A DNA stretch of 7,932 nt. It comes from Deltaproteobacteria bacterium. Its GTDB lineage: Bacteria > Myxococcota > B64-G9. Below, one piece after another: positions 1 through 6,661 of this stretch. A model generated the notes under the pieces. That model saw only the letters and a list, made by a program, of their open reading frames with translations. It made no database searches and was not told the DNA's origin. The stretch covers positions 1 to 7,932 of the forward strand of contig JAUVAM010000138.1 in assembly GCA_030591745.1 (NCBI GenBank). The letters run 5' to 3'. Made by a program: the position numbers and the translations under genes. Positions within the stretch are counted from its first letter, which is position 1; each line of letters starts with the position of its first letter.

Positions 1-581
1 ACGATGACGGACTGCACGGTGCCATCGACGCCGAGGTATGCGAAGAAGAGATAGGGTGCCAAAAGCGCCGCGGTGACGGCACCAAGGAGGTTCGCTGCAT
101 AGAGGCTCGACATGCGACTGGCCAATTGCCGACCCCCGCGGCTTTGCTCAAGAGCACGGACCACAGCCGGAAAAGTCGCGCCCATGGCCAGCGTGGGGGG
201 CAGTATCCACATCGCCCCGATGAGCGCCCGCACGGCGATGGAACCGGCCGAATCCGGGGGTATGGCGGCCAGAAGACGGGTGGAACCCATGAGAATCGGT
301 TCCGGAAAGAAGCCGAGGATAACTGCGTACAAGCCGACCACACCCTCGAGCAGGGCATAGAGCCGAATGCCATTGCGGATCCGGCGAGACAGCGGAGTGA
401 AAAGCCAGGCACCGATCGCCAGCCCCACGAAGTATAGCGCCAAGACGATGGCACCCGATTGGCGACTGGCACCCACGACGGTACTTAGCCAACGTTCAAA
501 ACTCTGCTCGAGGAGAAGGCCGGAGAGTCCGGTACAGAAAAACAACCACCACAGCGGTCGCAAAGAGCGCTCAGGCTTCAT
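1..581 (-). CDS. Fused MFS/spermidine synthase-like membrane protein (N-terminal part, 3' end outside window)
   Basis: I translated this on the minus strand from ATG at 581; 193 codons are open to the window edge with no stop. The product is strongly hydrophobic, with about five or six membrane segments: roughly residues 10-24, 43-61, 74-92, 115-135 and 161-183. Recognisable family signatures are the early GLSGLLLEQ (18-26), MGATFP (133-138) and LYAANLLGAV (160-169). These match the membrane domain found N-terminal to spermidine-synthase-like (SAM-dependent aminopropyl/methyltransferase fold) domains in many bacteria. The C-terminal enzyme domain would lie beyond position 1, so I cannot confirm it. 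Substrate and reaction are therefore not claimed. ATG 581 is preceded by only a weak CAGG at a suitable distance; TTG at 584 or 593 are alternative starts before the in-frame stop at 597-599. It is transcribed divergently from the lyase gene, 96 nt away. Confidence 0.85.
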   Translation of the reverse strand, partial: MKPERSLRPLWWLFFCTGLSGLLLEQSFERWLSTVVGASRQSGAIVLALYFVGLAIGAWLFTPLSRRIRNGIRLYALLEGVVGLYAVILGFFPEPILMGSTRLLAAIPPDSAGSIAVRALIGAMWILPPTLAMGATFPAVVRALEQSRGGRQLASRMSSLYAANLLGAVTAALLAPYLFFAYLGVDGTVQSVI

Positions 582-640
582 CAATGCCTGCAATATTCAA
601 TAAATCCAACACGGTCTCGAAGTACCAAAATTTCAAGACC

Positions 641-677
641 TTGTCAAAAGGGGGGTGGATGCGGATAGACTGAAAAT
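641..677 (+). promoter_or_regulatory. Candidate promoter of the lyase gene, placing transcription start almost at the ATG
   Basis: TTGTCA at 641-646 (5 of 6 to the sigma-70 -35 consensus) is followed after 17 bp by GATAGA at 664-669 (a weak -10, 3 of 6). Transcription would begin near 676-678, at or just before the ATG. No Shine-Dalgarno sequence is seen in the 15 nt before the ATG, which fits a leaderless mRNA. The same TTGTCAA palindrome gives TTGACA on the minus strand (647-642) and could serve the divergent gene, but its 17-bp-spaced -10 (TACTTC, 624-619) is poor. This was judged by eye only. Confidence 0.3.
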
Positions 678-3600
678 ATGAAAACAAATCTGACGTGGCT
701 GGCTCTCTTGTTTCTCTTGGCCTTGGCGGGCTGCACCGGCTCGGTTGCCCAAGCCCCGGATGGTGACGCGGGACTGGACGCGGGACTGGACGCGGGACTG
801 GACGCGGGACTGGACGCGGGACTGGACGCGGGCGGCGACTCGACAACAGACGGCGGTGATTCAGGACAGCTACCTGAACAGAACTGGGCGGAGAGCGACA
901 AGCCCTATCGCCAGGTCGTCACCTTGCAGCCCCACCCTGATCGGGACCGAGTCGACTTGCCGGTCATCGCGCTGATCGAGCATGCCGAATCCTTCGTGCT
1001 GCGCGACATTTCGGTCTACGAGATCACTGGGGGCATGGACCCTGCACCGATCGACGCCTCGGCCTGGTGCGAGCCCGAAGGACAGCTCACCCAAGCGGGT
1101 TTCGAAGCCCCCGGCACCACGCAAGCCGGACAATCCCGCGAGTTCGCCCTGTACTACCGCACGGCCGCAAACCCCGAAGCCTGGCATTGGAGCGATGCCG
1201 AATGGGCAACCCGCCACGAACTGCCAGGCGGGTTGATCGGCGTCTCGGGCGGATGCTGCTCAATTCACAGAGAAGTCGACGAAGGCTCAGACAGCATCCG
1301 GACGGGCCGTCGAAGCGGCGAGGCCACGGGGCTCACCCTGCTTTCCTCCGGCTGGAAAACGGCCGAGGGTTTCAGCAACAACTACCAACTGCAAGCAAGC
1401 GAGGAGGTCTACCCCCCCAGCCCAAATGAATCGCAGCCCTACGAAGGCCTCCATTATGACAACGATGAACTTCAAGCCGCTTACGCCGCCACCTGGTTGC
1501 CTGACACGCCGATCTCACATCGACTTACCTTGAGCCAACGAGTCTTTCGGGACTGGCCCTTCGCACAAACCCTCTTGTCGGTCGAAAGCGACATCAGTCC
1601 GCTGAACTTTTCTTCCAACGACTGGAACGGTCGTCACATCTACCTGACAGACACCTTCGACCGAATGGTTTCGGACGTCTTCGAAGACAGCGACCTCTCC
1701 AGTGAGTGGGACACCGGCATGCGTTGGCTGGTCGCCTACGACAGCACAAGCGACCGGGGCTTCGGTTGGTTCGGCTTTCACAAAGGCGTCATCCGGGCGA
1801 ATGACGAGGCCGGGCCGATCAATCTTTTCGACTCTTACGGGTATTCCGCAGGCGGCACCCTGCGATTCCGAGCACTGTGGATGGCTTCGGAAAACAAAGA
1901 CCAAATCATCGATCTCTTCGACGCCATGAAGCCCGGCTTGCGCCTCTCCGAGCCGGAATCCAGAGACTTAAACATCATCGAGCCCAAAGACGGCGGCTTC
2001 TTGTTTCCCGAAGACAGTCTCCAGGTGGTGGTGTCCACGCCTGGCAACGGCGCTCCGGTGACCGCCATCTGGACCTTGCCGGACAACAGCGAAATCCAAG
2101 TGGACCTTGCGCGGGTCGGCAATACCTGGATGTGGGAGGCGACGAGTCCTTTGTTGCTCGACCCGACCCACCCGGAAGGCACCTGGACCTTGACCGCGCA
2201 ATCCGGCACCGCCACCCGCCACACGACCATCGAGTTCCGTCACCCCGTCCATCCCCGTTTGTTGTTCTCGGCAGCCGATTTGCCCGAACTGCAAGCGCGC
2301 AAGGACGGAACACACACGGCCATATGGAACGCCATGCTCACCGAAGCCAACGGCTACGGCGAACCCATCGACGATCCGGGGCTGGGCAAAGACATCCGAA
2401 GCTACGCCAACCGGCTCATCAATCTTGCGTTGATCCAGCTTATCGATCCAAGCGCGCCCCACGACGCCATGCTCTGGAGCTACTTTTTTAAAATGCTTCG
2501 CTACCCCAACTGGAACAATGATGAAAACCCATTCAACAACCTCGACCTCACGGTGGGCCATTTCCTCAGCGCCTTGGCGATCACCTATGATTGGCATTAC
2601 GACCGCCTGACCCCGGACGAACGACGAGAGTTAAGGTCGCGCTTGGCCGACATGAGCGACTACTGGCTGAACACCGCATCCAACATGCGCTACTACCCGG
2701 ACATCGACTGGACCCGCTACGGCACGGTCACCAACAACCATTACTGGATCAACAACGCGGGAATCGCCGCCGTCGCCTTCGTGCTCAAAGATGAAGTACA
2801 GGAAACACGCCGGCAAGCCTGGGAAGACAGGACCGAGGCCAACCTGGCGGTGATCCTTTCCGTGCTTGAAAACGACGGCGCCAGCAACGAGGGCGTGGCC
2901 TACCATTCTTACGGCCAGATTAATCTATTCCCCTGGTTGGACATGCGCGATCGGGCCTTAGGCGGCCACACGGCCAGCGCCATCCCCTGGTTCGAAAACT
3001 CGGTCCTCTGGGATCTGCATTCCATCGCGCCGGGCGGAACCGACAACTACGGCGGCCCGGCCAACTTCGGTGACTGCCCTCCCTATCACTACAACCCCCC
3101 GCGCACGATCCAATCCTGGCTTGCGGCCCGGCTGAACAACGGTGTCGCCCAGTGGATGGCGGAAGAACTCCAATGGCCCCGGCAAACCGCTTACTCTTAT
3201 CTCTGGTACGACCCCACGGTGACGGCCGTCTCCCCCGAAACTCTGCCCACCTGGCATCTGGCTGCCGACCGGGGCATCTTCGCCTGGCGTTCTTCCTGGC
3301 AAAACGACGCGGTCTACTTCTCGCTCAAGTCAGGCTCATATTTCGGCGGTCACGAGCAACCCGACGCGGGGCACTTCATTTTGCATAAAGCAGGCGTTCC
3401 TTACCTGACCGACTTCGGTTACTCCTACTGGAAGATGACCGATGAGCACAATCTGGTCATGGTGGACGGGGCGGGGCAGTACGGCCAGGACCGGCAGTGG
3501 ATGGCCTCGGTGGACCCCGTCCACTGGGCCGGGGTCCCTTTCTCTCTGGGCGCTCCCCAGTACTTCAACATGCTGGCCGATCCAAGCCCCATGTCCCAAT

Positions 3601-4478
3601 CCCCCGAGTTGTTAAGTTGGCAACGAGAGGTCGTCGGCTTAGGCCCCGAAATTTTCCTAATCCGCGATCAACTACAAGCCGCAAACCCGGTCGAGTTCAC
3701 CTGGTTGCTCCATTCCTACCGGACAGACCCGCCAACATCCGAAAACGCAAGCTACGGCTACCGCGATCGCCGTCTGGAAAATCCCTGGACAGACCAAGGT
3801 GCCGGCCGCTGGCTGGTCCAGCCCCAAGACACAGCCCCCGCCCTCCACATCGCGGACTGCTCCTCCGAAAACTGGTCCGCCCTGATCGAACCCTCCTTCT
3901 ATATTCCGGAAGGAAAGCTCGACGTAGGCGGCTACAACTCCGATTTCGAATCCTTCCAACTGGGCAACCGCTTAAAACGCACCCAAACCGCCACAGCCAC
4001 CTCTTCCTTAGTCGCCGCCTGGTTCGGCGACACGACATCCGTAGAGGCCCTGGCCGATTCAAACGCCGAAGGGGTCCGCGTCTTCAACACGAGCGGCGAC
4101 ATCGCAGTCGTAATCTGGCCCTTCGCCGGATCCGCCACCACCCTGCAAGGCTTGTCGCTAAACGGCCTCATGGGCGGAAGACGCCAAGACCAACCCGCCT
4201 ACTTCGGCCGAGCCATCACCTCACTAGAAAAAGATGGCCAACTCTTGACTCAATCCACCACCGCAATCAGCCTCTTCGCCCGCACCGAGCACACGCCCAG
4301 CGCAAACGACCCCCATTTCGCAAGCATCCAAACCGAAACCCCCACGACGGTGAATCTCTTTTGCCCCCAGGAACCCACCCAGGTCCAAATGGACGGAAGC
4401 ACCACAACCTTCACCTGGGCCAATTCCATCCTAACCCTCGACGTCCCCGCCGGGCCCCATCGCTTCGTACTAAACTGA
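678..4478 (+). CDS. Secreted lipoprotein with heparinase II/III-type polysaccharide lyase domain
   Basis: The 1266-residue product starts with a lipoprotein signal: K2, a hydrophobic stretch, and lipobox LAGC with Cys19. The residue after Cys is Thr, so retention at the inner membrane by the E. coli Asp+2 rule is not expected. A DAGL repeat linker follows (30-53). Residues about 65-430 are a beta-rich region I cannot assign, and 432-520 resemble an Ig-like or Fn3-like domain. From HPRLLF (525-530) to about 800 lies an alpha-rich (alpha/alpha toroid type) domain with NNH (686-688) and DGxxNEGxxYxxYG (733-746). The heparinase II/III-like beta domain follows, with GGHxxxDAGHF (890-900) and HNLVMVDG (924-931). 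In characterised family members, Asn/His, Tyr and His residues in such motifs do the beta-elimination; N687/H688, Y742 or Y745, and H892 or H899 are my inferred counterparts. The substrate (an acidic polysaccharide) is unknown. The protein is longer than typical heparinase II/III enzymes because of the N-terminal extension. Confidence 0.88.
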   Translation: MKTNLTWLALLFLLALAGCTGSVAQAPDGDAGLDAGLDAGLDAGLDAGLDAGGDSTTDGGDSGQLPEQNWAESDKPYRQVVTLQPHPDRDRVDLPVIALIEHAESFVLRDISVYEITGGMDPAPIDASAWCEPEGQLTQAGFEAPGTTQAGQSREFALYYRTAANPEAWHWSDAEWATRHELPGGLIGVSGGCCSIHREVDEGSDSIRTGRRSGEATGLTLLSSGWKTAEGFSNNYQLQASEEVYPPSPNESQPYEGLHYDNDELQAAYAATWLPDTPISHRLTLSQRVFRDWPFAQTLLSVESDISPLNFSSNDWNGRHIYLTDTFDRMVSDVFEDSDLSSEWDTGMRWLVAYDSTSDRGFGWFGFHKGVIRANDEAGPINLFDSYGYSAGGTLRFRALWMASENKDQIIDLFDAMKPGLRLSEPESRDLNIIEPKDGGFLFPEDSLQVVVSTPGNGAPVTAIWTLPDNSEIQVDLARVGNTWMWEATSPLLLDPTHPEGTWTLTAQSGTATRHTTIEFRHPVHPRLLFSAADLPELQARKDGTHTAIWNAMLTEANGYGEPIDDPGLGKDIRSYANRLINLALIQLIDPSAPHDAMLWSYFFKMLRYPNWNNDENPFNNLDLTVGHFLSALAITYDWHYDRLTPDERRELRSRLADMSDYWLNTASNMRYYPDIDWTRYGTVTNNHYWINNAGIAAVAFVLKDEVQETRRQAWEDRTEANLAVILSVLENDGASNEGVAYHSYGQINLFPWLDMRDRALGGHTASAIPWFENSVLWDLHSIAPGGTDNYGGPANFGDCPPYHYNPPRTIQSWLAARLNNGVAQWMAEELQWPRQTAYSYLWYDPTVTAVSPETLPTWHLAADRGIFAWRSSWQNDAVYFSLKSGSYFGGHEQPDAGHFILHKAGVPYLTDFGYSYWKMTDEHNLVMVDGAGQYGQDRQWMASVDPVHWAGVPFSLGAPQYFNMLADPSPMSQSPELLSWQREVVGLGPEIFLIRDQLQAANPVEFTWLLHSYRTDPPTSENASYGYRDRRLENPWTDQGAGRWLVQPQDTAPALHIADCSSENWSALIEPSFYIPEGKLDVGGYNSDFESFQLGNRLKRTQTATATSSLVAAWFGDTTSVEALADSNAEGVRVFNTSGDIAVVIWPFAGSATTLQGLSLNGLMGGRRQDQPAYFGRAITSLEKDGQLLTQSTTAISLFARTEHTPSANDPHFASIQTETPTTVNLFCPQEPTQVQMDGSTTTFTWANSILTLDVPAGPHRFVLN
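765..832 (+). repeat. 12-bp tandem repeat encoding the DAGL linker
   Basis: Five identical copies of GACGCGGGACTG lie at 765-776, 777-788, 789-800, 801-812 and 813-824. A partial sixth copy diverges at 833. The unit is a multiple of three, so copy changes keep the reading frame and only lengthen or shorten the Asp-Ala-Gly-Leu linker between the lipidated Cys19 and the folded region. Such Asp/Gly-rich linkers after lipoboxes are common in Myxococcota. The repeat also removes stop codons from the other frames, which explains several overlapping spurious ORFs. Confidence 0.95.
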
Positions 4479-4481
4479 GAA

Positions 4482-4547
4482 CAGGGGGTCAGGGGTGCTC
4501 ATATATCACTTATCTTGATATGATATATAAGCACCCCTGACCCCCTG
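4482..4547. repeat. Near-perfect palindrome, 27-nt arms, 12-nt loop
   Basis: The left arm 4482-4508 begins CAGGGGGTCAGGGGTGCT and ends ATATATCA. The right arm 4521-4547 is its reverse complement with one mismatch (position 4500 against 4529). The loop is 4509-4520 and contains a further TATC/GATA mini-stem. The outer two thirds of each arm is GC-rich and the inner third is AT-only or nearly so. The element starts 4 nt after the lyase stop codon. No T-tract follows either arm, so it is not a canonical intrinsic terminator, although a transcript would fold strongly and could end or protect the lyase mRNA. The form resembles REP-like or miniature elements; no transposase is present in the window. 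Confidence 0.93.
4526..4531 (+). promoter_or_regulatory. Possible -10 box for the Lcl lipoprotein gene inside the palindrome
   Basis: TATAAG matches 5 of 6 to TATAAT and would give a start near 4538, with a roughly 40-nt leader carrying the 13-bp duplication and the Shine-Dalgarno. The 17-bp-spaced -35 (ATATCA, 4503-4508) is poor, 3 of 6. The mirror position in the left arm reads TATGAG on the minus strand: the single arm mismatch falls in this hexamer and favours the plus direction. Weak evidence. Confidence 0.2.
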
Positions 4548-4564
4548 CACCGACCCCCTGCACC
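4539..4564 (+). repeat. 13-bp tandem duplication in the leader of the Lcl lipoprotein gene
   Basis: GACCCCCTGCACC occurs at 4539-4551 and again, identically, at 4552-4564, directly before the GGGAGG ribosome binding site. The first copy contains the end of the palindrome's right arm, so the palindrome terminus (GACCCCCTG) is duplicated. In RNA, the left-arm CAGGGGGTC could pair with either copy. Confidence 0.92.
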
Positions 4565-4570
4565 GGGAGG
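4565..4570 (+). promoter_or_regulatory. Ribosome binding site that decides the Lcl lipoprotein start
   Basis: GGGAGG lies 7 nt before the ATG at 4578, an ideal spacing. The in-frame ATG at 4572 is only 1 nt from it and is too close, so 4578 is taken as the start. Confidence 0.8.
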
Positions 4571-4577
4571 AATGAAC

Positions 4578-5441
4578 ATGCGACCTGCTTTCCTTTTTCA
4601 GTTTGGTTTTATCTTGTGCTTGGCGCTGATCCTGGCGAGCTGCTCGGAAGATCAGGCCGTCCAGGGGCCCACGGGGCCTCCCGCTCAACCCGACACGGCC
4701 TGGGCGCAGCAGATGGGCTCTCAGCACAAAGAAAAGCAAAAGATCAAACTGGCAGGAAAGTACAAGCGCCTGAAAAAAGAGGGCCTGAGGTTGGCCGATG
4801 AGCCCGAGCGGCGGGCGGAGGCGATCACTTACCTGAACTCAGCCTTGAATCTTGCCGAACAAGCCGGCATCAAGGCCGAGGAGCGCCAACCCATCAAGAA
4901 ACGGCTGGCGGAACTGGTCCGCTCAGACAAGCAGGCGAAGGAACTGGAGGCCGCATCCAAGAAGGCCAGCGAAAGCGAGGCCGCGAAGGCCAAAGAGCAA
5001 TTGCACGCCCAAACCATGGTCGCCCGGAAGGGAGAAGTGCTGCAACCGGGGGAGAGCAGACTTTGGCTGCGATGTCCGATCGGACAACGGTGGACCGGCA
5101 AGTCCTGCAAAGGGAAAATCAAGTGGATCAAATGGTTCAAGGCAGATGACGCCTGCCCCGAGGGCTATCGGTTGCCCACGCGACTTGAATTCGTGACTCT
5201 GCTTGGTGACTGCGATGAAAAAGTGAGAGAAGCCAATTCCAATCAAGGTTTTTGCAACAATTGCGCAAACAGCAAACCTTGCCGATCTATGTTCGGTAAG
5301 GACAAACATAGTTACTGGTCGGCGTCTTCCTTTACGATCGGAACCCTCTCTGCTTGGTTCGGCAACTTCAGCAACGGCAATATTGGCATCACCAGAAAGC
5401 CCGGCCAGCTCAATGTGCGCTGTCTCCGAGGCGGGCCCTGA
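4578..5441 (+). CDS. Lipoprotein with charged helical stalk and cysteine-rich DUF1566/Lcl-type domain
   Basis: The product has 287 residues, counting from the ATG at 4578 chosen by its ribosome binding site. Residues 1-21 are a signal with lipobox LASC and lipidated Cys22; Ser23 follows. A short collagen-like stretch (GPTGPP, about 30-35) leads into a Lys/Glu/Ala-rich helical segment, about 47-145. Its first half resembles a degenerate TPR-like helical pair; the second half is probably coiled coil. Residues 162-284 match the pattern of DUF1566 (Lcl C-terminal) domains: CPxGxxW (166-172), RLPT followed by a Glu (198-204), YWSAS (246-250), an aromatic FxNFSNG (261-267) and terminal VRCLR (280-284). 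All eight cysteines after the lipobox (166, 177, 193, 212, 226, 229, 235, 282) fall in this domain, so up to four disulfides are possible outside the cytoplasm. The function of such domains is mostly unknown; surface display or binding is inference. Repeats of the CAGGGGGTC family sit on both sides of the gene. Confidence 0.85.
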   Translation: MRPAFLFQFGFILCLALILASCSEDQAVQGPTGPPAQPDTAWAQQMGSQHKEKQKIKLAGKYKRLKKEGLRLADEPERRAEAITYLNSALNLAEQAGIKAEERQPIKKRLAELVRSDKQAKELEAASKKASESEAAKAKEQLHAQTMVARKGEVLQPGESRLWLRCPIGQRWTGKSCKGKIKWIKWFKADDACPEGYRLPTRLEFVTLLGDCDEKVREANSNQGFCNNCANSKPCRSMFGKDKHSYWSASSFTIGTLSAWFGNFSNGNIGITRKPGQLNVRCLRGGP

Positions 5442-5450
5442 ACAGAAAGA

Positions 5451-5475
5451 AACAGGGGGTCAAGAACAGGGGGTC
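5451..5475 (+). repeat. Direct repeat pair AACAGGGGGTC between convergent genes
   Basis: AACAGGGGGTC occurs at 5451-5461 and 5465-5475, separated by 3 nt. The same 11-mer is at 4480-4490, at the outer edge of the palindrome, and its core is present in reverse orientation at 4539-4547 and 4552-4560. The pair lies between the Lcl lipoprotein stop (5441) and the ATPase stop (5489). No hairpin plus T-tract terminator is visible in this gap for either gene. Confidence 0.9.
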
Positions 5476-5488
5476 TGACTCGACTCGC

Positions 5489-6655
5489 TCACAATTTGCC
5501 GGACTCAAGGAGTTCGCAGAAAAACTCGAAGGGCACGATCTCGATCCCGTCGTCAGTGAGCAAGCGGTTTTTCCCGCGATAGATCAGGAGGCGTCGTTCC
5601 AGACCTTCCAGGTCGGCGATGGCGCGCAGTCCGCGGAGATCGTTGCCCCTTGGGCGACTCGAACTGGATTTGACCTCCAGAGCAATGCGCTTCGCTCCCC
5701 GAAGCAGCAAGAAATCCACCTCGGTGCTGCGGCCTTCGAGCGGGGACCAGTAATACATCTCGTCGAACAAATTCCGGTAGTCACGGTAAGCACGAAGCAT
5801 GCCGGCGACCAATCCCTCCAACAGATGACCCGACTCCTCGGGGATGATGGGTCCGGTATTGCGCTTCAAGCCGCGCACCATGCCGCTGTCCACCCAGTAA
5901 AGCTTGGGGTGACGCCGTTCGCGAACCCGAAGCTTGCCTTCGAAGGCAGGCAGCCGGAAGGCCACCAAGGTATCCTCGAGAATCTCTAAGTAGCCGTTGA
6001 CCGTGGTACGGGCCACGCCCGCATCCCGCGCAAGGCCCGAGACATTGAGGACCTGGGCATGGAACAACGCGGCCACCGGCAGAAAGCGTGCAAAGCCGGG
6101 CAGGTTACGCACCAGGGCTTCGGCCTGAATTTCCTCCTTGAGGTACATCTGAACATAGGCTTCGAGGGCTTCCGAGGGATCCGGGGCGCCCAAGACCACC
6201 GGGATGAGTCCGAAGCGAAGGGCCTGGTCAAGTGAGAAATCCGCGCCCAGTTCCTCGGGGAGAAAAGGATGCATGGCCCGCCGGACAGCGCGACCGGCCA
6301 GCAGGTTGACCCCATCGGATTTGAGCTTTCGGGCGCTGGATCCGCACAGGGCGAAGCGCTGGCCGCGTTCCTCGATGGCCCGATGAACCTCGTTCAACAA
6401 TTGAGGAAGACGCTGGACCTCATCGACCACAACCACGCGCTCGGGCTCAACCGCCCGAATCTGATCGGCGAAGGAAGCGGGATCGGCCAAGAATGATTGG
6501 TAGGTGGCCTCATCCAAGAGGTCAATGAACAAAGCGGCTGGAAGGTTGGCCCTCAACCAGGTGCTCTTTCCCGTCCCACGTGGGCCAAACAAAAAGAACG
6601 ACCCCGTCGGTGAATCCAGAATTCGATGATAAACGCTTCTCTTTCTGAGCACCAT
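5489..6655 (-). CDS. AAA-family ATPase with DUF4143 (AAA_14) architecture
   Basis: The 388-residue product has the normal length and order for this family. An N-terminal P-loop domain has Walker A GPRGTGKST (24-32), Walker B VVVVDE (74-79) and a sensor-like LCGSSARKL (103-111). A winged-helix segment follows, SGLARDAGVARTTVNGYLEIL (206-226 region). The C-terminal half has a PD-(D/E)XK-like core: E280 in LLEGLV, D314 in EVDF and ExK in LEVKSS (326-331). These residues are intact, although nuclease activity has not been established for most relatives. Members are widespread, often horizontally moved and present in multiple copies; their cellular role is poorly known and some have been suggested to be toxin- or DNA-related. 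It is encoded after the kinase gene on the same strand, 77 nt away, and converges with the lipoprotein gene. No Shine-Dalgarno is seen before ATG 6655, so the start is less certain than the domain call; GTG directly after it is an alternative. Confidence 0.92.
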   Translation of the reverse strand: MVLRKRSVYHRILDSPTGSFFLFGPRGTGKSTWLRANLPAALFIDLLDEATYQSFLADPASFADQIRAVEPERVVVVDEVQRLPQLLNEVHRAIEERGQRFALCGSSARKLKSDGVNLLAGRAVRRAMHPFLPEELGADFSLDQALRFGLIPVVLGAPDPSEALEAYVQMYLKEEIQAEALVRNLPGFARFLPVAALFHAQVLNVSGLARDAGVARTTVNGYLEILEDTLVAFRLPAFEGKLRVRERRHPKLYWVDSGMVRGLKRNTGPIIPEESGHLLEGLVAGMLRAYRDYRNLFDEMYYWSPLEGRSTEVDFLLLRGAKRIALEVKSSSSRPRGNDLRGLRAIADLEGLERRLLIYRGKNRLLTDDGIEIVPFEFFCELLESGKL

Positions 6656-6661
6656 GTCGTC

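Noticed and set aside
148..492. 114-codon minus-strand ORF
   Set aside because: The correct minus frame here encodes a coherent membrane protein from ATG 581 through the window edge; this ORF is in a shifted frame.
765..832. CRISPR-like array
   Set aside because: The repeats are 12 bp, directly adjacent with no spacers, and lie in frame within a lipoprotein linker.
1968..2597. 209-codon minus-strand ORF
   Set aside because: It lies antisense within the lyase coding region; the lyase frame has clear family motifs and this one has none.
3497..4540. 347-codon plus-strand ORF in another frame
   Set aside because: It overlaps the C-terminal part of the lyase, is extremely Arg/Pro/His-rich with no domain pattern, and is a typical shadow of a GC-rich gene.
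4482..4547. Intrinsic terminator of the lyase gene
   Set aside because: The hairpin is strong but neither side has a run of T, and the repeat family recurs elsewhere, so I call it a repeat rather than a terminator.
4578..5441. Target protein of a diversity-generating retroelement
   Set aside because: The C-terminal domain type could fit, but no reverse transcriptase, accessory gene or template repeat is visible in the window.
5354..5989. 211-codon plus-strand ORF
   Set aside because: It straddles the end of the lipoprotein gene and the antisense of the ATPase; it shows no domain pattern and no ribosome binding site.
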